From NCBI GenBank assembly GCA_000403475.2, contig KE159798.1, forward strand, positions 134,960 through 198,959: a stretch of 64,000 bases of DNA. The letters are read 5' to 3'. Shown in pieces: positions 8,287 through 15,727 of this stretch (position 1 is its first letter; each line of letters starts with the position of its first letter). The notes beneath the pieces were generated by a model that was not told the DNA's origin, did no database searches, and was given only the letters and a program-made list of their open reading frames with translations. This DNA is from Lachnospiraceae bacterium MD308 (GTDB taxonomy: Bacteria; Bacillota; Clostridia; Lachnospirales; Lachnospiraceae). Both the position numbers and the translations under genes were made by a program.

Positions 8287-8928
8287 ATGGATTATAAGAA
8301 ATATCTTGTAGATTGTGGAATGAGGATGTTTAAGTCGGGGCTTACAGTAGAAACGTGGGGGAATATCAGCATAAAAGATCCCGAGACAGGTTTAATTTAT
8401 TTGACCCCATCAGGCATGGATTATGATATAATTAAACCGGATGATATAATTGTTATGGATCGTGAGATGAATATCGTAGAGGGAGAGCGCAAACCGACCA
8501 TTGAGTACGGGATGCATGTCAGGATTATGAATGCCCGCCCGGACGTGCACGCGGTAATACATACGCATCCGGTTGACTCGCAGGTGTTTGCCTGCCTGCA
8601 CAGGGATATCCCGCCGATCATTGACGAGGCGGCGCAGCTTCTTGGCGGCACGGTGAAATGTGCGGAGTATGCCCTGCCCGGCTCGGATGAACTGGCGGAC
8701 AATGTAGTCAGTGCGCTGGGAGACGGCGCGGCATGCATGATGGCGAACCACGGCGCGGTATGCGTGGGCAAAGATATGGACGCTGCATTCCGCGTGTGCA
8801 CGGTATTGGAGATGACGGCAAAAATATATCATAAAGCGCTTGCTATTGGCGAGCCTGAGGTGATTGATGATGAGAAAGTATCATTTATGAGTGATTTTGC
8901 AGCCAATCATTACGGACAGGGAAAATAA
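8287..8928 (+). CDS. Class II aldolase, L-fuculose-1-phosphate aldolase type
   Basis: 213 residues, the size of E. coli FucA (215). All four zinc ligands of that family fall at the same residue numbers: E73 (TIEYGMH), H92 and H94 (IHTHPVD) and H155 (ANHGAV). The start follows AAAGGAGGAATATGT. The enzyme would split a ketose 1-phosphate into dihydroxyacetone phosphate and an aldehyde (lactaldehyde for 6-deoxy sugars). With the kinase upstream this gives the last two steps of a deoxy-sugar or 5-deoxypentose route. The exact substrate is unknown. Confidence 0.87.
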   Translation: MDYKKYLVDCGMRMFKSGLTVETWGNISIKDPETGLIYLTPSGMDYDIIKPDDIIVMDREMNIVEGERKPTIEYGMHVRIMNARPDVHAVIHTHPVDSQVFACLHRDIPPIIDEAAQLLGGTVKCAEYALPGSDELADNVVSALGDGAACMMANHGAVCVGKDMDAAFRVCTVLEMTAKIYHKALAIGEPEVIDDEKVSFMSDFAANHYGQGK

Positions 8929-8971
8929 TAGCGCCTATACTCAGATTGCAGATGAATGGGAGCCTTGATAT

Positions 8972-9829
8972 ATGAAAGAGATGAAAGAATTGCCTTATAC
9001 CAGACAGCAGAAGATATTAGAACAGCTGAATAAGAGTGACTGTGTAAAGATTGAACAATTGGCGAAGGATTTTAACGTATCGAATATGACGATCTATCGG
9101 GATATTCTTCAGCTGGAAAAGTCTGGTGACGCGCTACGCGTATATGGCGGTGTAAAGGCGGTGAATAAGACGGCACAGAATGGGAGCGATGAGAGCTCGG
9201 CGCAAAGTACGATACCATCCGTGCTCAAGCCGTACTGTGACTCTACGATTGAAGAGCGTTTTCACCGGGAGATCGAGGCCAAACGTGCAATTGCAAAAGT
9301 AGCGGCAAGTTATGTGAAAGACGGTGACGTGATTGCCATTGACCCAAGTACCACGACACTGCATATGTGCCCGTATCTGCTGAATAAGAAGATTACGGTT
9401 GTTACCACGAGCATGAGCGTTGCGCTGCAATTCGCCTCTTCCAATCATGTGGATATAATTATGTGCGGAGGGAGAGTGAGGAAAAGTGCTCTTTCTATCG
9501 TTGGAGCCCTTCTGCCGAACATCCTGAAACGGATTCGGATCAATAAATGTTTCCTGTCCTCCCACGGGTTTACTTTTGAACATGGGCTGACGGACATGAC
9601 GATGGAAGAAAGCGACGGAAAAAAGCAGATTATTGACAGCTCCAATGAAGTGTACGTATTGATCGACCATACGAAGATTAATCAGTATGCGCCGTTTGTA
9701 GTCTGCGAGGTGGAAGAGGTCGGAAGGATCATTACGGATTACGAGACGCAGAAAATCAAGAAGAAAAAAGAAATCATGCAGCAATGTGCGAAGATTGGAT
9801 GTAAAGTCACATATACGAGAGAAAAATAA
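8972..9829 (+). CDS. DeoR-family transcriptional repressor of the sugar operon
   Basis: 285 residues. N-terminal winged helix-turn-helix of the DeoR type (RQQKILEQLNKSD, then FNVSNMTIYRDILQLEKSG and the wing ALRVYGG). A linker of about 30 residues rich in Ser and Gln follows, then the DeoRC effector domain (KVAASYVKDGDVIAIDPSTT, CGGRVRKSALSIVGA), which senses phosphorylated sugars. It is the last gene of the operon, 43 bases after the aldolase, and is the best candidate for binding the direct repeat at 2145-2176. Confidence 0.9.
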   Translation: MKEMKELPYTRQQKILEQLNKSDCVKIEQLAKDFNVSNMTIYRDILQLEKSGDALRVYGGVKAVNKTAQNGSDESSAQSTIPSVLKPYCDSTIEERFHREIEAKRAIAKVAASYVKDGDVIAIDPSTTTLHMCPYLLNKKITVVTTSMSVALQFASSNHVDIIMCGGRVRKSALSIVGALLPNILKRIRINKCFLSSHGFTFEHGLTDMTMEESDGKKQIIDSSNEVYVLIDHTKINQYAPFVVCEVEEVGRIITDYETQKIKKKKEIMQQCAKIGCKVTYTREK

Positions 9830-9869
9830 TCTGGGAGTGCGGGCCTAAGTAAGCTCGCACTCCCAGATT
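9828..9869. terminator. Bidirectional terminator between the convergent DeoR and GNAT genes
   Basis: A 14-bp perfect stem, AATCTGGGAGTGCG (9828-9841) and CGCACTCCCAGATT (9856-9869), lies between two convergent genes. A-rich sequence precedes it and T-rich sequence follows, so it can terminate in both directions. Confidence 0.85.
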
Positions 9870-10333
9870 TCTTGATGCATCTGCCTTGTTTCATCCCATT
9901 CGTTGAAAAACTCGCTCTTTACCAGGTGAAATCCAAATTTTCCGTAGAGGTGCCGCGCCGGCTTGAGGATGTCAAGGGTGGAGAGGGTGAGATGGACGTA
10001 CCCCTTTTCCCTGCAAAAATCCATGGCTGTGTGCAGCAGGCGGTTTCCAAGACCCTGCCCCTGTACTTTTAAGTCAACGCCGAACCACCTGAGCTTTGCG
10101 CTATCCGCCCCTTTTTTGACAACAGCGATATCCCCGACGATCTTCCCGTCAAGCTCGGCAATCCACATCTGGCTGCCGTTTAAATCGTTATAAAGCTCGG
10201 CCATGCCGCCCAGCATCTCTTTTTCATAATATCCGTTAAAATGAAACTGTTCTTCATAGAGCTTATACTGAAAGTAGCAGACAAGGCTCGGGTCTCCGGG
10301 GCGGTATGTGCGGATTGTGATTTTGTCGTTCAT
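9845..10333 (-). CDS. GNAT-family N-acetyltransferase
   Basis: 162 residues from ATG at 10333 (MNDKITIRTYRPGD), chosen for the AAAGGAG site about 10 bases upstream; an upstream in-frame start would add 14 poor residues. The acetyl-CoA-binding motif A is visible as GVDLKVQGQGLGNRLLHTAM and is followed by a beta strand (VHLTLSTL) and LYGKFGFH. It transfers an acetyl group to an unidentified small molecule or protein amine. It lies 25 bases after the MarR gene, so both are probably co-transcribed and controlled by MarR. Confidence 0.85.
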   Translation of the reverse strand: MNDKITIRTYRPGDPSLVCYFQYKLYEEQFHFNGYYEKEMLGGMAELYNDLNGSQMWIAELDGKIVGDIAVVKKGADSAKLRWFGVDLKVQGQGLGNRLLHTAMDFCREKGYVHLTLSTLDILKPARHLYGKFGFHLVKSEFFNEWDETRQMHQEIWECELT

Positions 10334-10358
10334 TGTGTGATTTCTCCTTTGATTGTTG

Positions 10359-10799
10359 TTATTTGCAAATGTCATTGCCGCGCAGAGTCTTTTCGATAAA
10401 TTCCATCGCCGCGCAGAGCTTTTCGCAGGTTTCTTCGTCCAGATCTTTTAGCTTGTCCGTAATCTGGCGGTCGCCGTTTGAATCTATTTTTCGGGCGGCT
10501 TTTATTCCGGCATTTGTAAGGAGCAGCCTTTTTAATCCCTTGCTGCCCGGAACAAGTTCGCGGGTGATGAGCCCCTGCCTTTCAAATTTGCTGAGAATTC
10601 TGCTGACATAGCTTTTGTCCATGTTAAGATTTCCGCAGATATCTGTGGCGGTGATGCCGCTGCAGAGATAGATTTCAAATAGGACTCTTGATTCCGGCCA
10701 TGCGAGGTCAGTGCCCAGGTAGCCTTTGTTCATCACATCCAGCCATGCAGTGTAGTAGCGGTTGAATTGACGGATTTTTTTGAGTGCGTGGTTGTTCAA
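10359..10799 (-). CDS. MarR-family transcriptional regulator
   Basis: 146 residues. The winged-helix core is clear: ITATDICGNLNMDKSYVSRI (recognition helix), LSKFERQGLITREL and the wing GSKGLKRLLLTNAGIK. N- and C-terminal helices (INNHALKKIRQFN-like start, KLKDLDEETCEKLCAAMEF) form the dimer interface. MarR proteins usually repress their own operon and release DNA on ligand binding or oxidation. Two palindromes in the upstream region fit this. The downstream partner is an acetyltransferase, and the divergent neighbour is a SOD-like gene. Confidence 0.88.
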   Translation of the reverse strand: MNNHALKKIRQFNRYYTAWLDVMNKGYLGTDLAWPESRVLFEIYLCSGITATDICGNLNMDKSYVSRILSKFERQGLITRELVPGSKGLKRLLLTNAGIKAARKIDSNGDRQITDKLKDLDEETCEKLCAAMEFIEKTLRGNDICK

Positions 10800-10844
10800 T
10801 GTGCCAGCCTCCTTGTGCGGTGTTTGAGATTGCTTATAATTGTC

Positions 10845-10896
10845 GAGTTGATTTTATCAACTCATATGATAGCATGAAGAGTTGAATGTGTCAACT
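10845..10896. promoter_or_regulatory. Two MarR-type palindromic operators in a divergent promoter region
   Basis: GAGTTGATTTTATCAACTC (10845-10863) is a perfect palindrome with 7-bp arms. AGTTGAATGTGTCAACT (10880-10896) repeats the AGTTGA/TCAACT arms. Their centres are 34 bp apart, on the same helix face within a few bases. On the minus strand the first operator supplies TTGATA, 16 bp upstream of TATAAG, so it covers the -35 of the marR promoter. The second faces the divergent SOD-like gene. Confidence 0.75.
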
Positions 10897-11008
10897 TATA
10901 AAAGGATATAAAAGATATTTTGTTTTTCACGTTTTGAATTTTTTCTCATACATTAGATTAGCGGGCAGATTGCGCCTGTAAATATAAGTATGAGGGAGCG
11001 TGGCGGGA

Positions 11009-11476
11009 ATGTATACAGAAAACGGGAGAATCCCTGCGGCGACAGCGCAGATAAGCGGAAGTAAAGAGTATGACACGATCAATGGAAAGGCAGACTTTTA
11101 CGATACATATGGAGGAACAATTGTCGTAGCAGAAGTACAGGGAATTCCGGAGGGACTTGGAAACGGGTTTTTCGGGTTTCACATCCATCAGGGAGGGGCA
11201 TGTACGGGAAATGAGGAGGATGCATTCGCCGATACAGGGCAGCATTACAATCCACAGGATAAGCCCCACCCGGAACATGCGGGAGATCTGCCGCCGCTGC
11301 TTAACAACAAAGGTACGGCGTGGATGGTAGTTTATACGGATCGGTTTTACCCGGAGGATGTGATTGGAAAGACGGTGGTGATTCATTCAAAGCCGGATGA
11401 CTTCCGCACCCAGCCATCCGGGGATTCGGGGAAGAAGATTGCCTGCGGGGTGATTAAGGAGCGGACGAACAGATAG
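11009..11476 (+). CDS. Cu/Zn superoxide dismutase-like protein
   Basis: 155 residues from ATG 11009; an in-frame GTG at 11000 would add MAG. The metal-site motifs of SodC are recognisable. FGFHIHQG carries the two copper histidines, QHYNP the bridging histidine, HPEHAGDLP a zinc histidine and aspartate, and VVIHSKPDD the last copper histidine. The two disulfide cysteines (GGACTG, KIACGV) are present. The arginine that normally guides superoxide, just before the final ACGV motif, is replaced by lysine (SGKKIACG). There is no signal peptide, unlike most bacterial SodC. Enzymatic activity is therefore plausible but not certain. Confidence 0.8.
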   Translation: MYTENGRIPAATAQISGSKEYDTINGKADFYDTYGGTIVVAEVQGIPEGLGNGFFGFHIHQGGACTGNEEDAFADTGQHYNPQDKPHPEHAGDLPPLLNNKGTAWMVVYTDRFYPEDVIGKTVVIHSKPDDFRTQPSGDSGKKIACGVIKERTNR

Positions 11477-11497
11477 GGATGGCAGAGGCCATCCTTT
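11477..11497. terminator. Short bidirectional terminator
   Basis: GGATGGC and GCCATCC pair around an AGAG loop between the convergent SOD-like and phosphoesterase genes, with TTT following. Confidence 0.65.
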
Positions 11498-12173
11498 AAA
11501 GTCCTAGTCTTGTAAGCATTCCGTCAATATCTATGCCGGGATGTGTCAGATACATTCGGTTAATCTGAGCGGACAAGTCTTTTGAGATGTGGTGCTTTGC
11601 TGCAATCCATTCTACGGTCTTTCCGGCATCAATCTGCCGCATGATTGCCGGGAGCATTTCTGCTATATCGGCCGGAATTTTTCCATCTGTATTCTTTTTG
11701 GGGGAACTTGTTGTTTCCGGATAAGGGATTAAAACTTTCTCTGTTTTAAAGGTTTTGTTATCTTCTATATATAAAATTGCCAGTGAGATTTCCTGGCGGA
11801 ATCTTCTTGGACCGCAGCTGCCGGGATTCAGGTAAAAGATTCCGTCGTAAGTCCGCTCTTCGTATCGATGAGAGTGTCCATAAACTACAAGCTTATTTTC
11901 AGTCATATTTTTTGGGATTGATTTTTTGTCATGAACCATAAATATCTGTATGCCAAAGACATTTAAAGTCAGTGTTTCCGGCAGATGTTCTGCCCATTTC
12001 TTGTCATTGTTGCCGCGGACTGCATGGACAGGTGCAATTTGTTCCAACTTATCTAATATTTCCTGCTTATTGATATCGCCGCTGTGCAGGATCAGCTCAC
12101 ATCCTTTTAGTGCGTCGATGACTTCCGGGCGTAGCATACCGTGAGTGTCAGATATAATTCCGATTTTATGCAT
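11496..12173 (-). CDS. YfcE/MJ0936-type metallophosphoesterase with extra C-terminal helical domain
   Basis: 225 residues. The first 155 or so form a compact calcineurin-like phosphoesterase: GIISDTHGMLRPEV (metal D and H), LILHSGDI, VRGNNDKKW, MVHDKK and VYGHSHRYEER supply the two-metal site. Family members hydrolyse phosphodiesters in vitro. The last 60 residues (DIAEMLPAIMRQIDAGKTVE to the end) are not part of the usual fold. They look like a small helical, HTH-like module (EWIAAKHHISKDLSAQINRM), reminiscent of domains that help order nucleic acid or ribosome-associated proteins. The physiological substrate is unknown. It is convergent with the SOD-like gene. Confidence 0.82.
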   Translation of the reverse strand: MHKIGIISDTHGMLRPEVIDALKGCELILHSGDINKQEILDKLEQIAPVHAVRGNNDKKWAEHLPETLTLNVFGIQIFMVHDKKSIPKNMTENKLVVYGHSHRYEERTYDGIFYLNPGSCGPRRFRQEISLAILYIEDNKTFKTEKVLIPYPETTSSPKKNTDGKIPADIAEMLPAIMRQIDAGKTVEWIAAKHHISKDLSAQINRMYLTHPGIDIDGMLTRLGL

Positions 12174-12274
12174 ATTCTCTCTCCTGTTTTAAACTATTAT
12201 AAATACACTATAGCAGGAAAGCATAAGAAATACAAAATTAAAGGGCAAATATCGCATTATTTAAGGTCAGGTGG

Positions 12275-12302
12275 TTGATTCTTCCAGGAAAAGTAGTATG
12301 AT
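12275..12302 (+). promoter_or_regulatory. Promoter of the LytTR regulator gene
   Basis: TTGATT (12275-12280) and TATGAT (12297-12302) with a 16-bp spacer, about 50 bp upstream of the TTG start of the regulator. Confidence 0.45.
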
Positions 12303-12351
12303 TTTTTTATGGGCTACCTAAATAAAAGCACATACTTTTGGAGGAAGAAGT

Positions 12352-13020
12352 TTGATTAATATTTCGATTATCGATGATGACAGAGCGATGCTGAATCTGA
12401 TGCAGAAGATTGTCCGGGAGGCGGCCGGGGCCGGAAACGGTATATCCATTGCCGGGTATGAGCGCCCGGATGTATTTCTGGAGGAAAATGAGAAAAGAAA
12501 GTGCCAGATCCTGATTTCGGACATCGACATGCCGGGCATGAGCGGGCTTGAGGCAGCGAAACGGGCAAGGGAGATGAACCCTCGGATGTTCATTGTCTTT
12601 GTGACGGCATATATGCAATATGCCATAGAAAGTTATCGGATGGATGCGTTCCAGTATGTCCTGAAATCAGAGCTTTCGGACAGGCTGCCAAGGATTTTGG
12701 GTAAACTTACGGAGATGATAGAAAAGGACAAGAAAAGTTACGGCTTTGTCGGTACGGAGAGCAACCGCAAGAAAGTATTTTATGACGACATCATCTGGCT
12801 GAAAAAGGAAAAGAACGCCAAGTATGTCACATACATTTTGAAGAATGGGCGGTACACGGAGAGGGCGAGCTTAGAGAGCGCGGTAGAAAAGCTTGACTTT
12901 ATGCAGTTCTTGAATGAAGGGGCGCAGATGGCGATAGAGCCGGAAAAAGCGGCTAAGACACGGATGGATGCAGAGCGTTTCTTGTTTCATTTTCTGCAGA
13001 ATCAAGGGATGCAGGAATAG
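12352..13020 (+). CDS. LytTR-type response regulator with damaged DNA-binding domain
   Basis: 222 residues from a TTG start placed 7 bases after GGAGG. Receiver domain: SIIDDDRAM at the N-terminus, phospho-acceptor in LISDIDMPGM near residue 63 and FVTAYMQYAIESYRMDAFQY. The LytTR domain begins normally (RKKVFYDDIIWLKKEKNAKY, ERASLESAVEKL). The conserved second half, in which the usual IHRxYIVN-type strand and the recognition strands should follow, is absent. It is replaced by about 40 unrelated residues (from MQFLNEG). No histidine kinase gene adjoins it. It is probably an orphan, inactive or dominant-negative regulator of the AgrA type. Confidence 0.75.
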   Translation: MINISIIDDDRAMLNLMQKIVREAAGAGNGISIAGYERPDVFLEENEKRKCQILISDIDMPGMSGLEAAKRAREMNPRMFIVFVTAYMQYAIESYRMDAFQYVLKSELSDRLPRILGKLTEMIEKDKKSYGFVGTESNRKKVFYDDIIWLKKEKNAKYVTYILKNGRYTERASLESAVEKLDFMQFLNEGAQMAIEPEKAAKTRMDAERFLFHFLQNQGMQE

Positions 13021-13091
13021 AAATATAAGCGAAGGAGGATTTTGGGATGTGAATGGATAGTAATCTGCCGATAAAAGATTCGATAAAAAGA

Positions 13092-13120
13092 TTGCTAAAA
13101 ACAATAAAAATTTGTATAAT
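13092..13120 (+). promoter_or_regulatory. Promoter of the molybdenum-cofactor operon
   Basis: TTGCTA (13092-13097), 17-bp spacer, perfect TATAAT (13115-13120). The predicted start near 13127 leaves an untranslated leader of about 210 nt before mobA. Confidence 0.65.
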
Positions 13121-13126
13121 ATACAC

Positions 13127-13339
13127 AAATTGTTCTTTGAGCGAAAGTATCTAAGTCACAAGGATATGATACTGAGCCGGGATAAGCTGTTTTATGTCAG
13201 GCGTTGTCCCCGGGGTTTGGATGGAAACAGACGGGCCTTCCTTTTTGAAAAAAAGAACATGAAGTGGTCGTATTGCATTGAAAAGCAGTAGGAGGGCTTT
13301 ATGTCTTTCTGCTGTTTTTTATATATGGAAGGAAATATC
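13127..13339 (+). promoter_or_regulatory. Structured 5' leader of the molybdenum operon, possible riboswitch
   Basis: The 319 bp between the regulator and mobA hold no convincing gene. Helices I can pair are AGTATC/GATACT (13146-13151 with 13168-13173), CCGGG/CCCGG (13177-13181 with 13209-13213) and GTTT/AAAC closing a GGATGG loop (13215-13228). Near the end, AGCAG/CTGCT (13284-13288 with 13309-13313) is followed by TTTTTT, a possible weak terminator just before the mobA ribosome site. A leader of this size ahead of Mo-cofactor genes suggests ligand-dependent attenuation. I could not match it to the Moco riboswitch consensus. Confidence 0.4.
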
Positions 13340-13957
13340 ATGATACAGGCAGACGGGCTTATACTGGCCGGTGGGAAGAGCAGCAGGATGGGCGGCCATC
13401 ACAAAGGAAGTCTTACATACAAAGATGAGACATTTACAAAGATATTAGTAAGAGAACTAAAAAAGGAAGTACAGACAGTGTGGCTGTCTTATGGGCGGGA
13501 GATCAAAGAGTACATGAATGGGTGCCGTATCGTCCGGGACATCTACAATAACAGCGGACCAATCGGCGGGATTCACGCGGGCCTTAAGGTGTGCGGGAGT
13601 GATATTTTGCTTGTAGCGGCCTGCGACATGCCTTTTCTCAAGATAGATTTGTATTATTATTTGTATGAAGCACTGAGCCGGGAAGAGATGGGGGACTGTT
13701 TTATAGCTCTGGCAGCCCGGTATGACGGATGTGTGCCTGTGATAGATGACAGGGTTCACCCCCTCGCCGCCATTTACAGAAAAAGTGCTGTGAAAGTATT
13801 GGAAGAACAGATCAGAGATAAAAATTATTGCTTGCGGGATGCGTTGCGAAAGCTTGATATATTGTATCTGGATGTGACGGGAGAAAGCCGTTTTATGCGG
13901 ATGCTTCAAAACATCAATACGGTGCAGGAATATAAAGCGATTGAAGGCGAAAGATAA
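13340..13957 (+). CDS. mobA: Molybdenum cofactor guanylyltransferase
   Basis: 205 residues from ATG 13340, chosen for GGAAGG 6-7 bases upstream. The nucleotidyltransferase loop LILAGGKSSRMGG binds GTP. SGPIGGIHAGLK and LVAACDMPFLK (metal aspartate) are the other MobA signatures, and HPLAAIYRKSA completes the fold. It joins GMP to molybdopterin to make the guanine-dinucleotide cofactor used by DMSO-reductase-family enzymes; related proteins load CMP. It is first in a nine-gene operon and acts in the cytoplasm. Confidence 0.85.
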   Translation: MIQADGLILAGGKSSRMGGHHKGSLTYKDETFTKILVRELKKEVQTVWLSYGREIKEYMNGCRIVRDIYNNSGPIGGIHAGLKVCGSDILLVAACDMPFLKIDLYYYLYEALSREEMGDCFIALAARYDGCVPVIDDRVHPLAAIYRKSAVKVLEEQIRDKNYCLRDALRKLDILYLDVTGESRFMRMLQNINTVQEYKAIEGER

Positions 13958-13979
13958 ATGGAAAGGATTATGGGATACG

Positions 13980-15185
13980 ATGGATGAATTAATCTTAGAG
14001 CAGGCAAGAGAGCTCCTGCTTGAGAGAGTACACAGAGTGGAAGAGAAAGAAGAGATTCTTCTATATGATGCAGTTGGCAGGGTGCTTGCAGAGGATGTCG
14101 TTGCAGAGCATGACCAGCCGCCTTTTCCGCGTTCACCTCTGGACGGTTACGCGGTTCGAAGCGAGGATATCCGGGGAGCGTCCAGGGGGTGCCCGGCAAA
14201 ACTGACGGTTATTGATGAAGTGGACGCCGGATATGTCAGTGGAAAGTGCGTGGAGAAGGGAAATGCGGTTCGGATTATGACAGGCGCGCCCATACCTGAG
14301 GGGGCTGACTGTATCGTAGGGCAGGAAGACAGCGATTACGGGGAAGATACTGTAGAAATATATGAGGAAGTCAGAGCGTATGAAAACTATTGCTTTGCGG
14401 GGGAAGATTATAAGACCGGCGCGAGACTGCTTGAAAAGGAGACACTTCTCGGGGCGGTGGAGGTTGGCGTTCTGGCAAGTCTCGGAAGGGAGACGGTAAC
14501 GGTATACCGGAGAGTGAAAGCAGCAGTACTGACTACAGGGGATGAAACGGTACTTCCCGGTGAAAGGCTTTCGGGCGGGAAGATTTATGATTCCAATCTC
14601 TACATGGCGGCAGCGAGATTATCTATGTGGGGAGTACAGATTACAAGCAGAGGGCATGAACGTGACGATGCCGGAGCGATTGCAGAGAGGATAAAAGCAA
14701 TTGCAAAAGAAGCAGACATTGTTATCACAACAGGCGGTGTTTCTGTTGGGAAAAAGGATGAGATGCATGAAGTGTTAATGCTTCTTGGCTGTAAACGGAT
14801 ATTCTGGAAAATCGCCGTGAAGCCGGGGATGCCCATCCTCTGCGCAGAATATCAGGGAAAGCTTCTTATATGCTTATCGGGAAATCCTTACGGTGCGGCG
14901 GTGAATCTGGAGCTTTTGGTACGGCCGGTTGTTGCAAAGCTTTCCGGAAGGGAAGATTTGAAGCTGCAAAGGATACAGGCAGTGTCAGAGAGTATTTTTT
15001 CAAGAAAAAGTATGGTGACAAGGTATGTTCGGGCGCATTATAGAAGCGGTAAGGTTCAGATTCCGGAGGGGTCAAATGCGTCAGGTATTTTAGGCTCTAT
15101 GTGCGGCTGTAATTGCCTGATTGAGATTCCGGCTGGAATGCCGGAGCTTTTAAAGGGGGATGCGGTATGGGTTGTCCTTCTGTAG
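13980..15185 (+). CDS. moeA: Molybdopterin molybdenumtransferase
   Basis: 401 residues from ATG 13980; an in-frame TTG at 13941 would overlap mobA. MoeA landmarks are visible in order: PPFPRSPLDGYAVRSED near residue 45, IMTGAPIPEGADCIVGQED near residue 100, the MoCF-binding core TGDETVLPGE, VITTGGVSVGKKDEMHEVL and KPGMPILCAEYQGK, LSGNPYGAAVNLELLV, and a C-terminal beta domain. It inserts molybdate into adenylated molybdopterin. Tungstate is also used by some clostridia. The final bases overlap mobB by 19. Confidence 0.9.
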   Translation: MDELILEQARELLLERVHRVEEKEEILLYDAVGRVLAEDVVAEHDQPPFPRSPLDGYAVRSEDIRGASRGCPAKLTVIDEVDAGYVSGKCVEKGNAVRIMTGAPIPEGADCIVGQEDSDYGEDTVEIYEEVRAYENYCFAGEDYKTGARLLEKETLLGAVEVGVLASLGRETVTVYRRVKAAVLTTGDETVLPGERLSGGKIYDSNLYMAAARLSMWGVQITSRGHERDDAGAIAERIKAIAKEADIVITTGGVSVGKKDEMHEVLMLLGCKRIFWKIAVKPGMPILCAEYQGKLLICLSGNPYGAAVNLELLVRPVVAKLSGREDLKLQRIQAVSESIFSRKSMVTRYVRAHYRSGKVQIPEGSNASGILGSMCGCNCLIEIPAGMPELLKGDAVWVVLL

Positions 15186-15727
15186 ATATGGCGCAAAGTG
15201 CTTTTGTGCAGAAAAAACAGATGATCATTGCCGTTTGCGGCAAAAAAAATTCCGGCAAAACTACACTTCTTGCGAAGCTGGTACGAGAGCTTTCCGGGCG
15301 AGGAGTAAAGACTGCCGTCATCAAGCATGATGGACACGATTTTGCCTGTGATATTCCGGGGACTGACAGCTACCGGCTCAAAGAAGCCGGTGCCTACGGT
15401 ACGGCGGTTTTTTCGGAGTCTCGTGTATTTGTTCACAAGACAGGAACTGGGGAGAGTGAAGAAGAGCTGATCCGGTTGTTTCCGGAGGCACAGCTTATCA
15501 TTTTTGAGGGTATGAAAGGGAGTTGCTATCAAAAGATAGAGGTTGTCCGCGAAGGGATATCAGAGGCGCCGGTATCCAATCCGAAAGGGCGGTTTCTTAT
15601 TGTGACAGATAAGAATCCGGCGGATTTTGCGGAAAGGACAGCCGGATTTGATGATATTGGATTGATTGCGGATTTGATTATGGAGCAATCAGAGAAAGAG
15701 ATGAAGAAGGGAAATGACAATAGATGA
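15167..15727 (+). CDS. mobB: Molybdopterin-guanine dinucleotide biosynthesis adaptor MobB
   Basis: 186 residues. The Walker A motif GKKNSGKTTLLAKLVREL sits near residue 26, followed by AVIKHDGHDF and DIPGTDSYRLKEAGA, the standard MobB sequence order, and LIIFEGMKGSCYQKIEVVR. MobB binds GTP and assists MobA in loading nucleotide onto the cofactor. The gene overlaps moeA at its start and the next gene at its end (ATGA), indicating coupled translation. Confidence 0.9.
   Translation: MGCPSVDMAQSAFVQKKQMIIAVCGKKNSGKTTLLAKLVRELSGRGVKTAVIKHDGHDFACDIPGTDSYRLKEAGAYGTAVFSESRVFVHKTGTGESEEELIRLFPEAQLIIFEGMKGSCYQKIEVVREGISEAPVSNPKGRFLIVTDKNPADFAERTAGFDDIGLIADLIMEQSEKEMKKGNDNR

Noticed and set aside
2235-8928. 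Autoinducer-2 (lsr) operon
   Set aside because: The transporter layout is similar, but the kinase is rhamnulokinase-like, the aldolase is class II FucA-type rather than LsrF, and no LsrG or LsrR homologue is present.
13126-13288. Open frame of about 55 codons in the molybdenum leader (YLSHKDMILSRDKLFYVRRC)
   Set aside because: No good start or ribosome site and no recognisable family; the stretch coincides with pairable RNA elements, so a structured leader is more likely.
13127-13339. Known Moco riboswitch
   Set aside because: The context is right but I could not place the conserved Moco helices and loop bases, so it is listed only as an unclassified candidate leader.
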